A stretch of DNA of 64,000 nt from Diphasiastrum complanatum (lineage: Eukaryota > Streptophyta > Lycopodiopsida > Lycopodiales > Lycopodiaceae), in the NCBI GenBank assembly GCA_029204225.1, contig CM055094.1:31365427-31429426 (forward strand), read 5' to 3'. The position numbers and the translations under genes were made by a program. A model generated the notes under the pieces. That model had not been told where the DNA came from and searched no databases. It was given only the letters and a program-made list of their open reading frames with translations. Positions 47,961-58,427 of the stretch are shown here, one piece after another. The stretch's first letter is position 1; each line of letters begins with the position of its first letter.

Positions 47961-48617
47961 CTAGAAAAGACTTTATTCCTTTTGTCTTGGAGACTTATGG
48001 GTGTCTGCATAAGAAATTCGATGAATTTCTATCAACTTGTGCAAGATTTGCAACGAAACTCAAAGGACGCGATGCATCACCTTTATCTCATTACATCCTA
48101 CTATTGTCAACGAGTTTCTACCACTTTACAACACATTCAAGCACTTGCCATACTTCAACGTGTTGTAGTTGCAAGAACGACTGCCTCACAACTTCTTACA
48201 CCACCTAAACTTGCAACTATCTTAGCTAGCAATTTACATCAAGCAGTAGACTTTCAATAGCTACTTTGTGCTTTGTTATAGTTGATGTACAATATCTCAG
48301 TTCGCCTTGTGGCTTTTATACTATGTACATGCATTCCTTTGTACTCCGATGGATTTTCCCATCTTTTATGAATGAAAACAGAAAGTTTCTTCTTCTTTAA
48401 AAGGCTAGTTGTTTTTGTGTCTTTTAATATTACATGTTTAATAGTAAGTGTCTTTCATGACCATAATTATGACTACACATAATTGCACCATATTTCAGGC
48501 AACATGGTCAACAATTAGCTATTCTCATAATCAAACAAGTCAAACTTATGGAAGGCAAGATCCCTTCTTCGAAAAGCATTTGAAATCCATCAATTATCAT
48601 GTTTGGCGATTAGAATG
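47961..48617 (+). pseudogene. LINE-like reverse transcriptase, C-terminal part (first copy)
   Basis: Continues the gene broken at 45242: FIPFVLETYGCLHKKFDEFL, then after a frame change LITSYYCQRVSTTLQHIQALAILQR. These are the closing motifs of the same plant RT family (from memory of the family). The downstream 48260-48617 looks like 3' flank with no open frame. It ends at the poly-C tract. Confidence 0.6.
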
Positions 48618-48621
48618 TCGT

Positions 48622-48623
<2 letters not shown>

Positions 48624-48662
<39 letters not shown>

Positions 48663-48668
48663 CCCCCC
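48624..48668 (+). repeat. Poly-C tract
   Basis: 38 consecutive C (48624-48661), then G, then six C. It lies at the same place as the shorter interrupted tract at 51077-51107 in unit 2. Length may be unreliable in any assembly. Confidence 0.9.
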
Positions 48669-48686
48669 GGTGTTCTCCAAAAGATG

Positions 48687-51129
48687 TTCATGCATGCATC
48701 ACAAGTCGTCGAATTCGTGGCATTCATGATGCTCACTCCTGTGATAGCTCCATGCTGGCTTGCTTGATACAATGCCATTGAGTACATGTGGCATAGTCTC
48801 CTGTGCCATAGAATATCTGTAGAGTCATGAGCTTGATGTGCTTGATCTGTCGGCAGGCATACCCTCAAGTGATATAGGTTGCCTTTTTGTCTACCTTGCG
48901 TGATCAGCATACTGGTGCTGGCATTAATGACGTTGCATGTTTCGTTCGAAAACGTCACACGCATCCCAACATCTGCTATTCTTGCGATTGATAGCAAGTC
49001 TTGTTGCAGTGTAGGTACGAAAAGAACATCTTCTAGTCGTCTGTCTCTATTGTTTGTGTTGAGCCACATCGAACCAATACCATTCACCTGATGTCTTGAT
49101 CCGTCTCCAAAAACTATAAAATCTTGATGGATCTATACTCCGAAAGTCAGACATTATTTGTCTTGATGTAACGAAGTGTGAAATAGCTCCTGAATCAATG
49201 ATTATCTCTTGTGTGTTAGATGTCGTTGCTGCACACGTCTGTACACAGATAAACTGTCAAATTTCCGTTGTTCGACCTTTCTTCACCCATCTTTGAGCTT
49301 TCTGGCTCTTCAACATAGGATGAACTAATATTGTTCTCTCGTTTGCCTTGAGGTTGCTTATTCCTCGGGGTTCTAGTAGCAGTACATGGCTGCATGACCC
49401 TTCTTGTGACAGTGAAGACACTCAATCTTCGGATTTAGCCAACGCGAATCGACAGTATGTCCTTCACATTTGCATCTCACGCACACTTTTCTTGCATTAG
49501 AGAGTGTCGCGAGGTCAAGCGTTAGGCTATCTTCGATAGATGATGACAACAGGGCTACTGCCTTATCGCTCTTTTCTCTCCATTCTCGTAACTCTTTGTC
49601 GGTGGTGGTTGTAGGCATCTCTTCAGAGCCATCTACCCAGGGACATAACCCTTCTCCCTTTAGTTTGAGAGAGGTCTTCACCTTCCATGCTAGGAAGTTG
49701 GACCTTGATGAATCGAGAATTGTGCAGATCTTCGACAACATGCTGCTTATTGATGCCATTGTTGTGACCAATTCTTCAATCTGTTTTTCTAGTTTCTTGT
49801 TCTGAATGCTTATGTCCTGGATCTGATAGACTTTAAGCTATATCAGCTCTCAGATATGAGCCTGAGGCTCTGATACCACTGATGAGAAATTTGATATCTA
49901 AAACGTCAAATGCTCTGATACCACTGTTGAGAATTTGCTTGAATGTGAGTTCGATGTTGTCTACCGGTCTACTGTCTGCTAGAACATATCTACAATCCTC
50001 CAAAGCGTGGACACTGATGACCTATGTTGTAATTTGTTTTAGCATTTAACAAGATAAAACCAGTACGCTGAATGAAAAATATATAGCTGATTACGAACAG
50101 ACAACATTCTAACATCAAGGCGTTCAATAATATTCAAGACAAGAAAAACATCTGTATAACATCTATTGTATTATCAGTGAATTTCTTGAGCGCTGTTGTG
50201 ACAGATCCACACACCGCGTCGGCGTGAGAAAATCTATGTCTCTCACGAATCATAAATTGTCTTGCTTACTAGCAGACTTCTGGACATCTATGTGATGTTC
50301 AATTAATCCTCTCGTTCTCAATCTATTTATATAGATGGGTAGAGAGAACATGTTTAAGCTGATCAAGGATTACCTATCGTCTTTAACTATGATCCTAACT
50401 GAAAATCTGCTTCAAATGTACATCCTAGAAAAGACTTTATTCCTTTTGTCTTGGAGACTTATGGGTGTCTGCATAAGAAATTCGATGAATTTCTATCAAC
50501 TTGTGCAAGATTTGCAACGAAACTCAAAGGACGCGATGCATCACCTTTATCTCATTACATCCTACTATTGTCAACGAGTTTCTACCACTTTACAACACAT
50601 TCAAGCACTTGCCATACTTCAACGTGTCGTAGTTGCAAGAACGACTGCCTCACAACTTCTTACACCACCTAAACTTGCAACTATCTTAGCTAGCAATTTA
50701 CATCAAGCAGTAGACTTTCAATAGCTACTTTGTGCTTTGTTATAGTTGATGTACAATATCTCAGTTCGCCTTGTGGCTTTTATACTATGTACATGCATTC
50801 CTTTGTACTCCGATGGATTTTCCCATCTTTTATAAATGAAAACAGAAAGTTTCTTCTTCTTTAAAAGGCTAGTTGTTTTTGTGTCTTTTAATATTACATG
50901 TTTAATAGTAAGTGTCTTTCATGACCATAATTATGACTACACATAATTGCACCATATTTCAGGCAACATGGTCAACAATTAGCTATTCTCATAATCAAAC
51001 AAGTCAAACTTATGGAAGGCAAGATCCCTTATTCGAAAAGCATTTGAAATCCATCAATTATCATGTTTGGCGATTAACCCCCCCCCCCCCCACCCCACCC
51101 CACCCCCGGTGTTCTCCAAAAGATGTTCA
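48687..51129. repeat. 2.46-kb tandem duplication, unit 2
   Basis: Near-identical copy of 46223-48686, with single-base differences only outside the C-tract. It carries a second set of element 6 pre-integrase, protease and gag (49771 downward), a second duplicated primer-binding site, LTR, and LINE C-terminal motifs (50424-51080). The C-tract in this unit is 14 C followed by A-interrupted C runs (51077-51107). Confidence 0.95.
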
Positions 51130-51945
51130 CTCTACTTATTTCAATGTAATCATTTTGTCAGATGGATTAGGAACAATATTGCCATTTTAGCACATTGCAA
51201 GTATGATATATGATTCCTATACAAATAAGTTTTTAGCACTTGTTAAGAACTGCCTCAAGGATTTAACATGAATCCATACCACACATAGGGCAAACATCTG
51301 CTTCCTTTTATATAATTCAAGATATGCTGCAAACAAACCAGATAAAAGTCAACAATATGCTTAAGTGAAAGAATTTCATTAGTTTCAAAAAATAGACAAG
51401 GGCTTTGGCATGTGGAACACAGTGATCGATGGCAAAACTGCATGAAGCTCAGTGATATCCCACTCTAAGCCACGTCGTAGTTCAGCTTCAAAGACAGAAA
51501 CGAAACAAGAAATATAGTGGTTGATTTTAAGACAGAAATATAGGAGTTGACAAGGAGAATAAGGGAGAACAGAGTATTATCTCTAAAATATATATAAGGG
51601 TTCAGAGCTCAGGCTTGCTCCCATAGAGCTAATGAGATATTCCAATATTTATCTTATTAATGACTACAAATATCCATCAGAGTCCAAGCACTTAGTTCTT
51701 AGTTGATCTACTTCAAACAACAAATCATATTCTGAAGAACTCTTTGTCGAAGAAGATACAACGCATCTAAGTAAATCACAGAACTAAGCAGGTTCCTCAA
51801 CAAAAAACAACAACCCTGCTGCAATAAAACTGTCATGTATCGTCGTTTTAAAAAGAGAAAGTATTGCTCACACAGAGGCACGATGGGCTTCGATCTACTG
51901 ATGAGGCCAAAACCAGCCTGGGAAATAAATGTAATTATCACAAGT
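51130..51945. other. LINE-like 3' flank, then probable 3' side of the small host gene
   Basis: 51130-51190 continues the LINE-like reading (ILSDGLGTILPF). From about 51260 the sequence has no open frame; it lies downstream of the minus-strand gene at 51946-52260 and may include its 3'UTR. Confidence 0.4.
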
Positions 51946-52260
51946 TTAAAACAGGATGCGAAATCTAGGGGCTTGAGCGCTCCAGGGTTGAAGGATTTGC
52001 CAGCGGCAAGGTTCTAATTCATCAGAAACTGGACAATAACCTGCCAAGACGATAGAATCTTCACTGCCACTGCCTCCTGCTCCAAATTCAAAGCAGCTTG
52101 TTTCGTTTGCAAACGATGGCGCGCCTTCAACTTTTGAAGACTTTGAAATGTCTCCTTTCGGTGCTGGGATACTCGGCACTCCATCTGCCTTTATAGGAGG
52201 ACTACTCGCCTGCTTGTCTGCGGTTGAAGCCTTATTCTTCCTGCTTCCGAAGAGTCCCAT
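51946..52260 (-). CDS. Small conserved plant protein of unknown function
   Basis: A single coding exon of 104 residues. It begins MGLFGSRKNKAS, a possible N-terminal basic or Gly2-acylation-type start, and has a Ser/Pro/Lys-rich low-complexity middle (SSPPIKADGVPSIPAPKGD) and an ordered, acidic-to-hydrophobic C-terminus with YCPVSDELEPCRWQIL and APRFRILF. The C-terminal 'CPVSxELEPCRW...APxFR(I/V)xF' pattern recalls a widespread plant family of small unknown proteins, recognised from memory and not checked. There are no membrane segments or catalytic motifs. The frame is clean, the composition differs from neighbouring TE sequence, and a candidate leader exon and intron lie upstream. If the leader intron is spliced as proposed, an ATG spanning the junction would add four in-frame residues (MLVR). 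Function unknown. Confidence 0.65.
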   Translation of the reverse strand: MGLFGSRKNKASTADKQASSPPIKADGVPSIPAPKGDISKSSKVEGAPSFANETSCFEFGAGGSGSEDSIVLAGYCPVSDELEPCRWQILQPWSAQAPRFRILF

Positions 52261-52269
52261 TCGTACTAA

Positions 52270-52990
52270 CTAGGTATTCAAAATTCTTTCTCGGAAAAAT
52301 TTTTGCAGACGAGTAAAGATATTTCCTTCAACATATATCTCAAGTCTTTATTGATAACCTTTTCTTTGATAAATCTGTCAAAGCCTCAAACCATTCGGTT
52401 TAGAAAACTCTGCAAAAACCACAAATACAAATTCGCGCATTTATACTCAAATTTATGTGTCGAGTGTTGTTTTTCCAGATAAAAATAACTAACTACATCA
52501 CTAACATTTCACTGATATTTGCTCTGTTGCCTCTTATTTAGTGAAATCCTTAATAAAAACCTATTATCGTTCTTCAGCTCCTCGAATCATCAGTTGCCAT
52601 AAACTAGAAAAAGTATCAAAAAAGGATAACAGAACAGCTCTTTCCATATCTCTTAGAATTCTGCTTTTCCACAAGCAAAGATATATACCCTTTATTGACA
52701 AAATGCCTCAATACTAACCGATTGATTTACCAATATTTTGTCAAAGAAAAAAGAGTTGCAATAAGAAATGCATGTGTGAGAGAGGGAGGGAAGGGCTTCT
52801 TCTTACCATGAAATGATGCAACCCTCGGCAATCCTAGAACAAAGTGAAAGCCATGGCCAGACGATCGCTCTTCCTTCTTCCTTTTGGAAAAGGAAAGGAA
52901 AGGAAAGATAGGGAGAGAGATCCGCCTATTCCTTCCTTTGGATAGATAGGCCTTTCCCAAAGCCTTTGCTGGGGAGGGGAGCCCATACTA
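52270..52990 (-). other. Candidate leader exon and intron of the small host gene
   Basis: On the minus strand, a pyrimidine-rich GC-richer stretch (about 52990-52808) ends in TTTCATG|GTAAGAAG, a strong donor at 52807/52806. A plausible acceptor, ATACCTAG|TTAGTACG at 52270/52269, would give a 537-bp leader intron, though its pyrimidine tract is weak. A six-codon upstream frame (MAFTLF, 52854-52834) lies in the leader. Confidence 0.4.
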
Positions 52991-53311
52991 TTAGGGCAAA
53001 CAAAACACTTGAGGATTATTCCCTAAGACTCGAGGGGAATGGACCTTTCCCTACATAATGCCACAAGGGAGTAACTCTGACACCACAATCCATATTTTAG
53101 ATCACTCTTATACACTTACAGTCCAAGCCATATTCCCCGAAGTGCTAATGGGAGCAACAACTTCTCATGCATGTCCACTCTAGTGGTTCTATGACTTATT
53201 CGAGTCCAAACATTCTACGAGTAAATGAAAAGCGAGTTGCGAGTCTTTTTGCACACAATTTATTACTCATGGCTAGCTAAAGTAAGATGGATTGCTATAA
53301 CGTCAAAAATA

Positions 53312-53422
53312 TTCGAATTACAGTACTGAACACATTCATGTATATGTCTTCGAATTACGGTACCAACACATTGACATACATGTCTTCGAACTGCTGCACT
53401 AAATATATTGATGAACATGTCC
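53312..53422. repeat. 36-37-bp imperfect tandem repeat, three copies
   Basis: TTCGAA-starting units at 53312, 53349 and 53385, each ending in CATGTC-like sequence (TTCGAATTACAGTAC..., TTCGAATTACGGTAC..., TTCGAACTGCTGCAC...). Confidence 0.75.
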
Positions 53423-53899
53423 CATTGAACTTCCACCTACATGGACCGTAAAACATTGAACTTCATGCAAACTTGAGATTGGCTTCAACTTGAGAACATC
53501 TACCTCACCCGAAGTTACACAACAAAACTAACCACATTCAAATTAGCGAACATATTCATGACCACTCCTCATAGTTTGTATTCAACTCAAGGTCTTGAAC
53601 TCGACTCACAGTTTGTATCTAGATTGAGAACATATTATTCAATTGCAATTGGCATCATCGAAAAGTCCCATATCACTTCCACCTGCGTATAACTTTAAAA
53701 ATTCAGGTCCATGTCAACATTTGTCTAAAAATGGCAATATTCAAAACTTGTATTCAACTAACGAACACCAAACTTACCCAAAGCAACACAACAAAATTGA
53801 ACATTCATGTCCATTCCTCACAATTTGTACCTAGCTTAAGAACGTAAACTGTACTCATATTTTGTATCACACAATAGTCAATTGGACTTAACATCATCT

Positions 53900-54345
53900 A
53901 AACTACTAAGATACTAAAGTTTATGTAAACTACATAGAGGTCATAGTTGCTTCCAAATAAGCAAACCACAATATCCAAACAACAAGAATTCGTCTAGGAT
54001 TCGTCTAAAATGTACCTTCCTGGCATTCATCATCCACAAAAATACAAGAACAACATGGGTGTCTACTTGAATGCATCTCTGTGTGACATTGCCTCTCCAA
54101 TCTTCTAGCCATTCCCTCTGCATAAGATGTCAAATGGCTAAGGTTAAGGAAGCAAAATGACATACCATGCAAAAAAGCACATGTAATTGAACATTGTTTA
54201 TTTTTCAACTAACCATCTCTGGAGGTCATCAAAATCCCATCTCTCCACCCTCAGCGTCATCATCAAAGTCCACTTCAACAGCTTTGGTATTGCAAGTGGA
54301 CGTCATTGCAAATGTTAAATTGTCAAACAATGGAACAATGTATCT
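53900..54345 (-). pseudogene. Possible downstream exons of the methyltransferase-like gene
   Basis: Downstream on the minus strand of the FLGCGG exon there are open pieces: VEVDFDDDAEGGEMGF (about 54290-54240) and, after a TTATGCAG acceptor, MARRLERQCHTEMHSSRH or the alternative frame REWLEDWRGNVTQRC (54125-54020), ending at an AGGAAG|GTACAT donor-like site near 54015. They fit a continuing gene, but which frame is real cannot be decided. Confidence 0.35.
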
Positions 54346-54632
54346 CTAAAATTTGGAGCATGGGTAAAACAAACTCTTTTGCCAAATATACTCACTACAT
54401 CTATTTGTCGCATGAGCCAAAATAGCTTGATTGTAGTCCATTGCAATACAGTCTCTACCAGTGCTGGCGCATGCATACAATGTCCCACCACATCCAAGGA
54501 AAGGATCCACAACCACTCCAGAAGCCCTACGACATAGCTCCACCAAAAATCGAATGAGATGTGGACTCTTCTCCATCCCACCACGCCGTGGTCATGATGT
54601 CACCGGATCAAGCAAATGTTCCGCTGTAGGGA
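54346..54632 (-). pseudogene. Beta-class amino-methyltransferase-like gene, SAM-binding part (left of copia insertion)
   Basis: Encodes SPHLIRFLVELCRRASG, VVVDPFLGCGGTLYACAST and GRDCIAMDYNQAILAHATNR. The DPFLGCGGT...GRDCIAMDYN order matches motif I (DPFxGxGT) and the following acidic strand (x-E/D) of N4-cytosine / N6-adenine DNA methyltransferases. The piece begins exactly at the copia target site; its first codons (TAEHLLDPVTS) continue the frame of 60836-60907 on the other side of the insertion. A TGA at 54594-54592 interrupts the frame; CGA to TGA would fit decay at a methylated CpG. Recognition is by motif, so the true substrate (DNA or RNA, N4 or N6) cannot be told. Confidence 0.6.
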
Positions 54633-55364
54633 TGTGAAGAATTGAAAAAGATTATCTATGTTAGATATAGGGGTCTTATGTTTTTACATCAAGCATCTAG
54701 GTGTAGGATGTTGATAGGAATAAATTTGGCATAGATGGCAAATTATGCATTTCCACTTATAATGCCACTATTGAGCCAAAATAGAGTAAGAGGCTAAACA
54801 CGTGCCAATTAGAGTGTAGACAAGTGTAAAGCTTTTGTTTGATGAATTCCAAGAGGTCCAATAGGATTTAAAGGTGGAACCTTGTGAGGTCCAATAGGAA
54901 ATTGAGGTGTGCTTGAATATAGTCCAATAGAATTAAGAGGTGCATGGATCAGTGGTCCAATAGAATCAAGAGGTGACAAACTATGGTCCAATCATAGTTA
55001 AGCATAGTGGTAGCTCGTGGATCTACTAGTATCATTGTACTCCTCATTTTGAAGCTAATTGATTTGGTGATTTCATGGATTTTGTGAGTTATGGATTTCT
55101 AATTTTCTCTCTCTACCCGAGAGCTCATGATGCTTTTTCTCTCTCTACCCGAGGAGAGCTGCTTGTTTTTACTTAGATTATTTTTTGAATACTTCCCACA
55201 CGCGTGAGTCAGAGTTGGAAGTGATTGAATGCATGTAGTAGTGTGTTTTTGCCATAGGATCTAAGATTGATCTTGAATCTCAATCTAGTCTTGATCTTGG
55301 TGCATCTACACACCTTAGGAGATCATAAGTACATGTAGTGGACAATCCACACGTGTGAAATTCA
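54633..55364 (+). repeat. Copia element 7, left LTR
   Basis: Starts TGTGAAGAATTG right after AGGGA and ends GTGTGAAATTCA before the primer-binding site. Nearly identical to 60096-60828, with about a dozen differences in 730 bp. It contains five CCAAT boxes at 31-33-bp spacing (54858, 54891, 54924, 54957, 54988), a paired CTCTCTCTACCCGA block, and CACACGTGTG-type palindromes. Confidence 0.95.
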
Positions 55365-55367
55365 GCA

Positions 55368-55380
55368 TGGTATCAGAGCC
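55368..55380 (+). other. Primer-binding site of element 7
   Basis: TGGTATCAGAGCC, complementary to plant initiator Met-tRNA 3' end, three bases after the LTR CA. Confidence 0.9.
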
Positions 55381-56123
55381 TACCTAAGGTTACCATGCAT
55401 TTGTATCCATCTAAGTGAAAAATTCTCATCAATCTTGAGCTAGAAGTTGACAAGGCCCATTTTCCTAGTTATCTTGTTCAATCTTGGATCAAAAGAGATC
55501 AAAAGGACATTGATTGGGTCTGACCTGGTACTGTACGGAATCAGGTGCTCAGACACGTGTGAGGAACATCCAATTTTAGTTTGGAAGTTCTCTCTCATGC
55601 TTGATCCATTTATCTTGCTTGATAGCTTGTTCTGAAGCTATTTTTGTCTAGTTTCTGATGCAATCAGTTTCATTCCATTTGGTTGTGCCAATCAAAAGTT
55701 ATAAGCTTTTGAAGAGGGTTAGGTAGGGCACCTAGACCTGGGTGGACACATTTGGTTTGGTCAAGAGATTGCTTGTTTGATCCAAAATCACAGTTCAATG
55801 CTTACCAATCTCATCTATATGTGATCTAGGCACTGTTTTGAGATCTTAGCCATTTTGTTTCAAGCAATATCATTGTAATTGAGTCAAATTTGGTTTCTTA
55901 GTGTATTTCACACGTGCTAAGAGTGTTTGATTCTAACTTTGCCTATACTCCATCATCTGATGTGAAATAGATCTTGTTTTAGAGAGAATTGTGTAGCTAG
56001 TGAGAATCAATTCACAAATAGTTGCAAGATCTTTCATAGGAGGAGATAGTACTCTCTTATTGGATCCTATTGAGAGTGTGTAGCAACATTTTTTGTTCAT
56101 CATTTGAGTTTTCTTCATTTCAA
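55381..56123 (+). other. Untranslated leader of element 7
   Basis: Between primer-binding site and gag ATG; no open frame. This is expected for plant copia elements, where the packaging signal would lie here. Confidence 0.6.
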
Positions 56124-56933
56124 ATGTCTTCAATGGGTTCATCCTTGTTGGAACCAAGTGAAAGATTGACCACTTCAAATTATTCAATTTGGAAAGATGG
56201 AGTCCATCTTGATCCTTCAAGACGTGATGGACGTAGTTCTTGGCCTTGAAGAAGAACCACAAGTTCTTCAAGAGGTTCAAAAATACAAAAAGAGAGCTAG
56301 GATGGCTCTCCACTACATTAAGATGAATGTCTCTAATGAGATATTGAGGGAGATAGGTACTTGTACAACAGCCAAAGAAGCTTGGGATTGTCTCAAGACT
56401 ATCTATGAGGCCAAGAATACCTCTAGGCTTCTCACTCTTAGGATCAAATCTTTCAAAGTAGCCAAAAGAGTGATGAGAGTGCATCTAGTTATGCTGTGAG
56501 TAGAAGATATTCATAGAGAACTTGCTTGTATTGGTGATTCCATCAATCAAAATGAGCTAGTTCAAGTCATTCTCAATGGCTTGAGAAGTGAATTTGATAA
56601 CCTTGTCCAATCCTATGCCATTAAGGAGGAGCTACCAAGTTTGGAGGCTCTCCAAAGTGTGCTAATTTTGGAAGAATCAAGACAAGAATACAAGCTCTTG
56701 AGGATGGACAAGCTTTCTCTCACTCATAATGATGGCAAGGCTCTCTTTGCCAAGGATAAGCACAAAGGAGGAGCAAGAACCAACATCAACAATCCTCAAG
56801 CAAGGACAAAGTCAAATCCAAAGACAAAGATGAGGAGGAAGATGATTCCTCTAATGCTTCATCATCCAAGCTCAAGAAGAAGAAGATCAAGTGCTTTTAT
56901 TGTGGCAAGAAAGGTCATTATGCCACCAATTGC
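56124..56933 (+). pseudogene. Copia element 7, gag with frameshifts
   Basis: ATG at 56124 starts MSSMGSSLLEPSERLTTSNY, homologous to element 4 gag. A frame change near 56193 leads to MESILILQDVMDVVLG, MNVSNEILREIGTCTTAKEA and NTSRLLTLRIKSF, with a TGA at 56497 and continuation to LPSLEALQSVLILEESR. A second frame change around 56800-56890 restores the frame of an intact zinc knuckle (CFYCGKKGHYATNC, 56893-56934) and pol. Gag cannot be made whole. Confidence 0.85.
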
Positions 56934-58427
56934 TTGAAGAAGAAAAATCAACTCAAGCAAGCCAACATTACTAATGAGAAGGAAGACACTATTGCAAGTG
57001 ATGGAGATGGATCTCTTATGGTCTCAAGTTTCTCATCTACTCCTTTCAAGAAGCACGGCCTATGGTATATTCATAGTGGAGCCTCTTCACATATGTGTAG
57101 CTCCAATGACTCTTTCTCTTCTATTGCACCTTATGATGGAGTCAAGAAATCAATATACACTGCAAATGATTTTGAATGTCCTATTGAAGGCATAGGGAAC
57201 ATTCCCTTGAAGCTTGCATCCTCTAAAGTTCTTTCTCTCCCTAAAGTTCTTTATGTACCTAAGCTTACCAAGAATCTTATTAGTGTTGGACAATTGCTTG
57301 ATAATGGCCTTGATGTAAAATTCAATGTTGATACTTGCACCATCAAGAAGAATGATGAGATACTTGCATTAGGATCTAGATTTGGTGGCATCTATAAACT
57401 AGATCCAAATGAGTATGTGAATGCTTGTAATATTGCTCTTGTGAACAAGCTCTCTATGGAGGAATTATGGCATAGGAGGTTGGGACATCCCAACTACAAA
57501 TCCATGCTCTCTATGATCAAAGAAGCCAAAGCTATTGGCTTGCCAAAGTCACTCTCCAAGAGGATCAAGCCTTGTGAGGCTTGTGCTATTGCTAAATCTC
57601 ACAAAAACCCAGTTACAAGATCTTCTACCAACAGCAAGCATCCTTTGGAGTTAATCCACTCGGATGTGCATTTCTCATCAACTACAGACAAGGGAGGAGC
57701 CACTTGTTTTGTTACTTTCATTGATGATAACACAAGATTCACTTGGATATATCTTCTTGCTTCTAAATCTATGGTGTTTGATCATTTCCTTATTTTCAAA
57801 GCTTATGTAGAGAAGCAATTCTCATTCAAGATTAAAGCTCTTAGAAGTGATGGAGGTGGTGAATATATCTCCAATAAATTTCAAGGTTTCTGTGAGCTTG
57901 AAGGCATTAAAAGAGAGTTCTCTTGTGCCTACTCTCCATCTGAAAATGGAGTGGCCAAGAGAAAGAATAGATCTCTATGTGAATGTGCAAAATCTATGAG
58001 AATTGAGGCATCTTTGCCCAAATATTTTTGGGGCAAAGCCATTAATTGTGCAAATTATCTTTGCAATAGGCTCCCACATATAGCTCTTGGAGGAAAGTCA
58101 CCATATGAAATCTTATTTTTGAAGAAGCCTAAGGTTGATCACCATAGAGTTTTTGGATGCTTATGCTTTGTCCATATTCCCTTGGAAACAAGGAAGAAGG
58201 AAGATCCTAGTGCATGCAAAGGGATCATGGTTGGATACTCATCCACCAAGAAGGCCTATAGAGTCTTTATACTCTCTACTTCTCAAGTTATTGAAAGTAG
58301 AGATGTTGTCTTTCATGAAGATCAACACTCATCTTTTGAAGAGGCCGAGATCAAGAAATCTATGGATGCATCATCAATTATTGATTTTGAAGACAATCAT
58401 GATGTGATGGGATCGAGATTTGAATAA
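56934..58427 (+). pseudogene. Copia element 7, protease and integrase
   Basis: An open stretch of 497 codons continuous with the zinc knuckle. Protease has YIHSGASSHM, so the catalytic Asp of DSGA is His. The pre-integrase region is LPKVLYVPKLTKNLISVGQL; integrase HHCC is ELWHRRLGHPNYK...CEACAIAK; the core is HSDVHFSS, ALRSDGGGEYIS, and SPSENGVAKRKNRS, where the third catalytic residue (Glu in ERKN) is Lys. The GKSPYEILF and FVHIP motifs and the chromodomain-less linker are present. TAA at 58425 ends the frame, which continues beyond in the same register. Loss of protease Asp and integrase Glu means the copy is catalytically dead despite its young LTRs. Confidence 0.9.

Larger units (their letters stand above)
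46223..48686. repeat. 2.46-kb tandem duplication, unit 1
   Basis: TTCATGCATGCATCACAAG at 46223 recurs at 48687, and the two units stay nearly identical to the end (offset 2464). The unit contains part of copia element 6, its LTR, the LINE-like C-terminal part and a poly-C tract. A TTCA microhomology lies at the junctions (TTTCATGC, GTTCATGC, GTTCACTC). Confidence 0.95.

Noticed and set aside
54809-54991. Repeated GP-rich open frame present in both element 7 LTRs
   Set aside because: It is the antisense translation of the 33-bp CCAAT-containing repeats in the LTR, not a gene.
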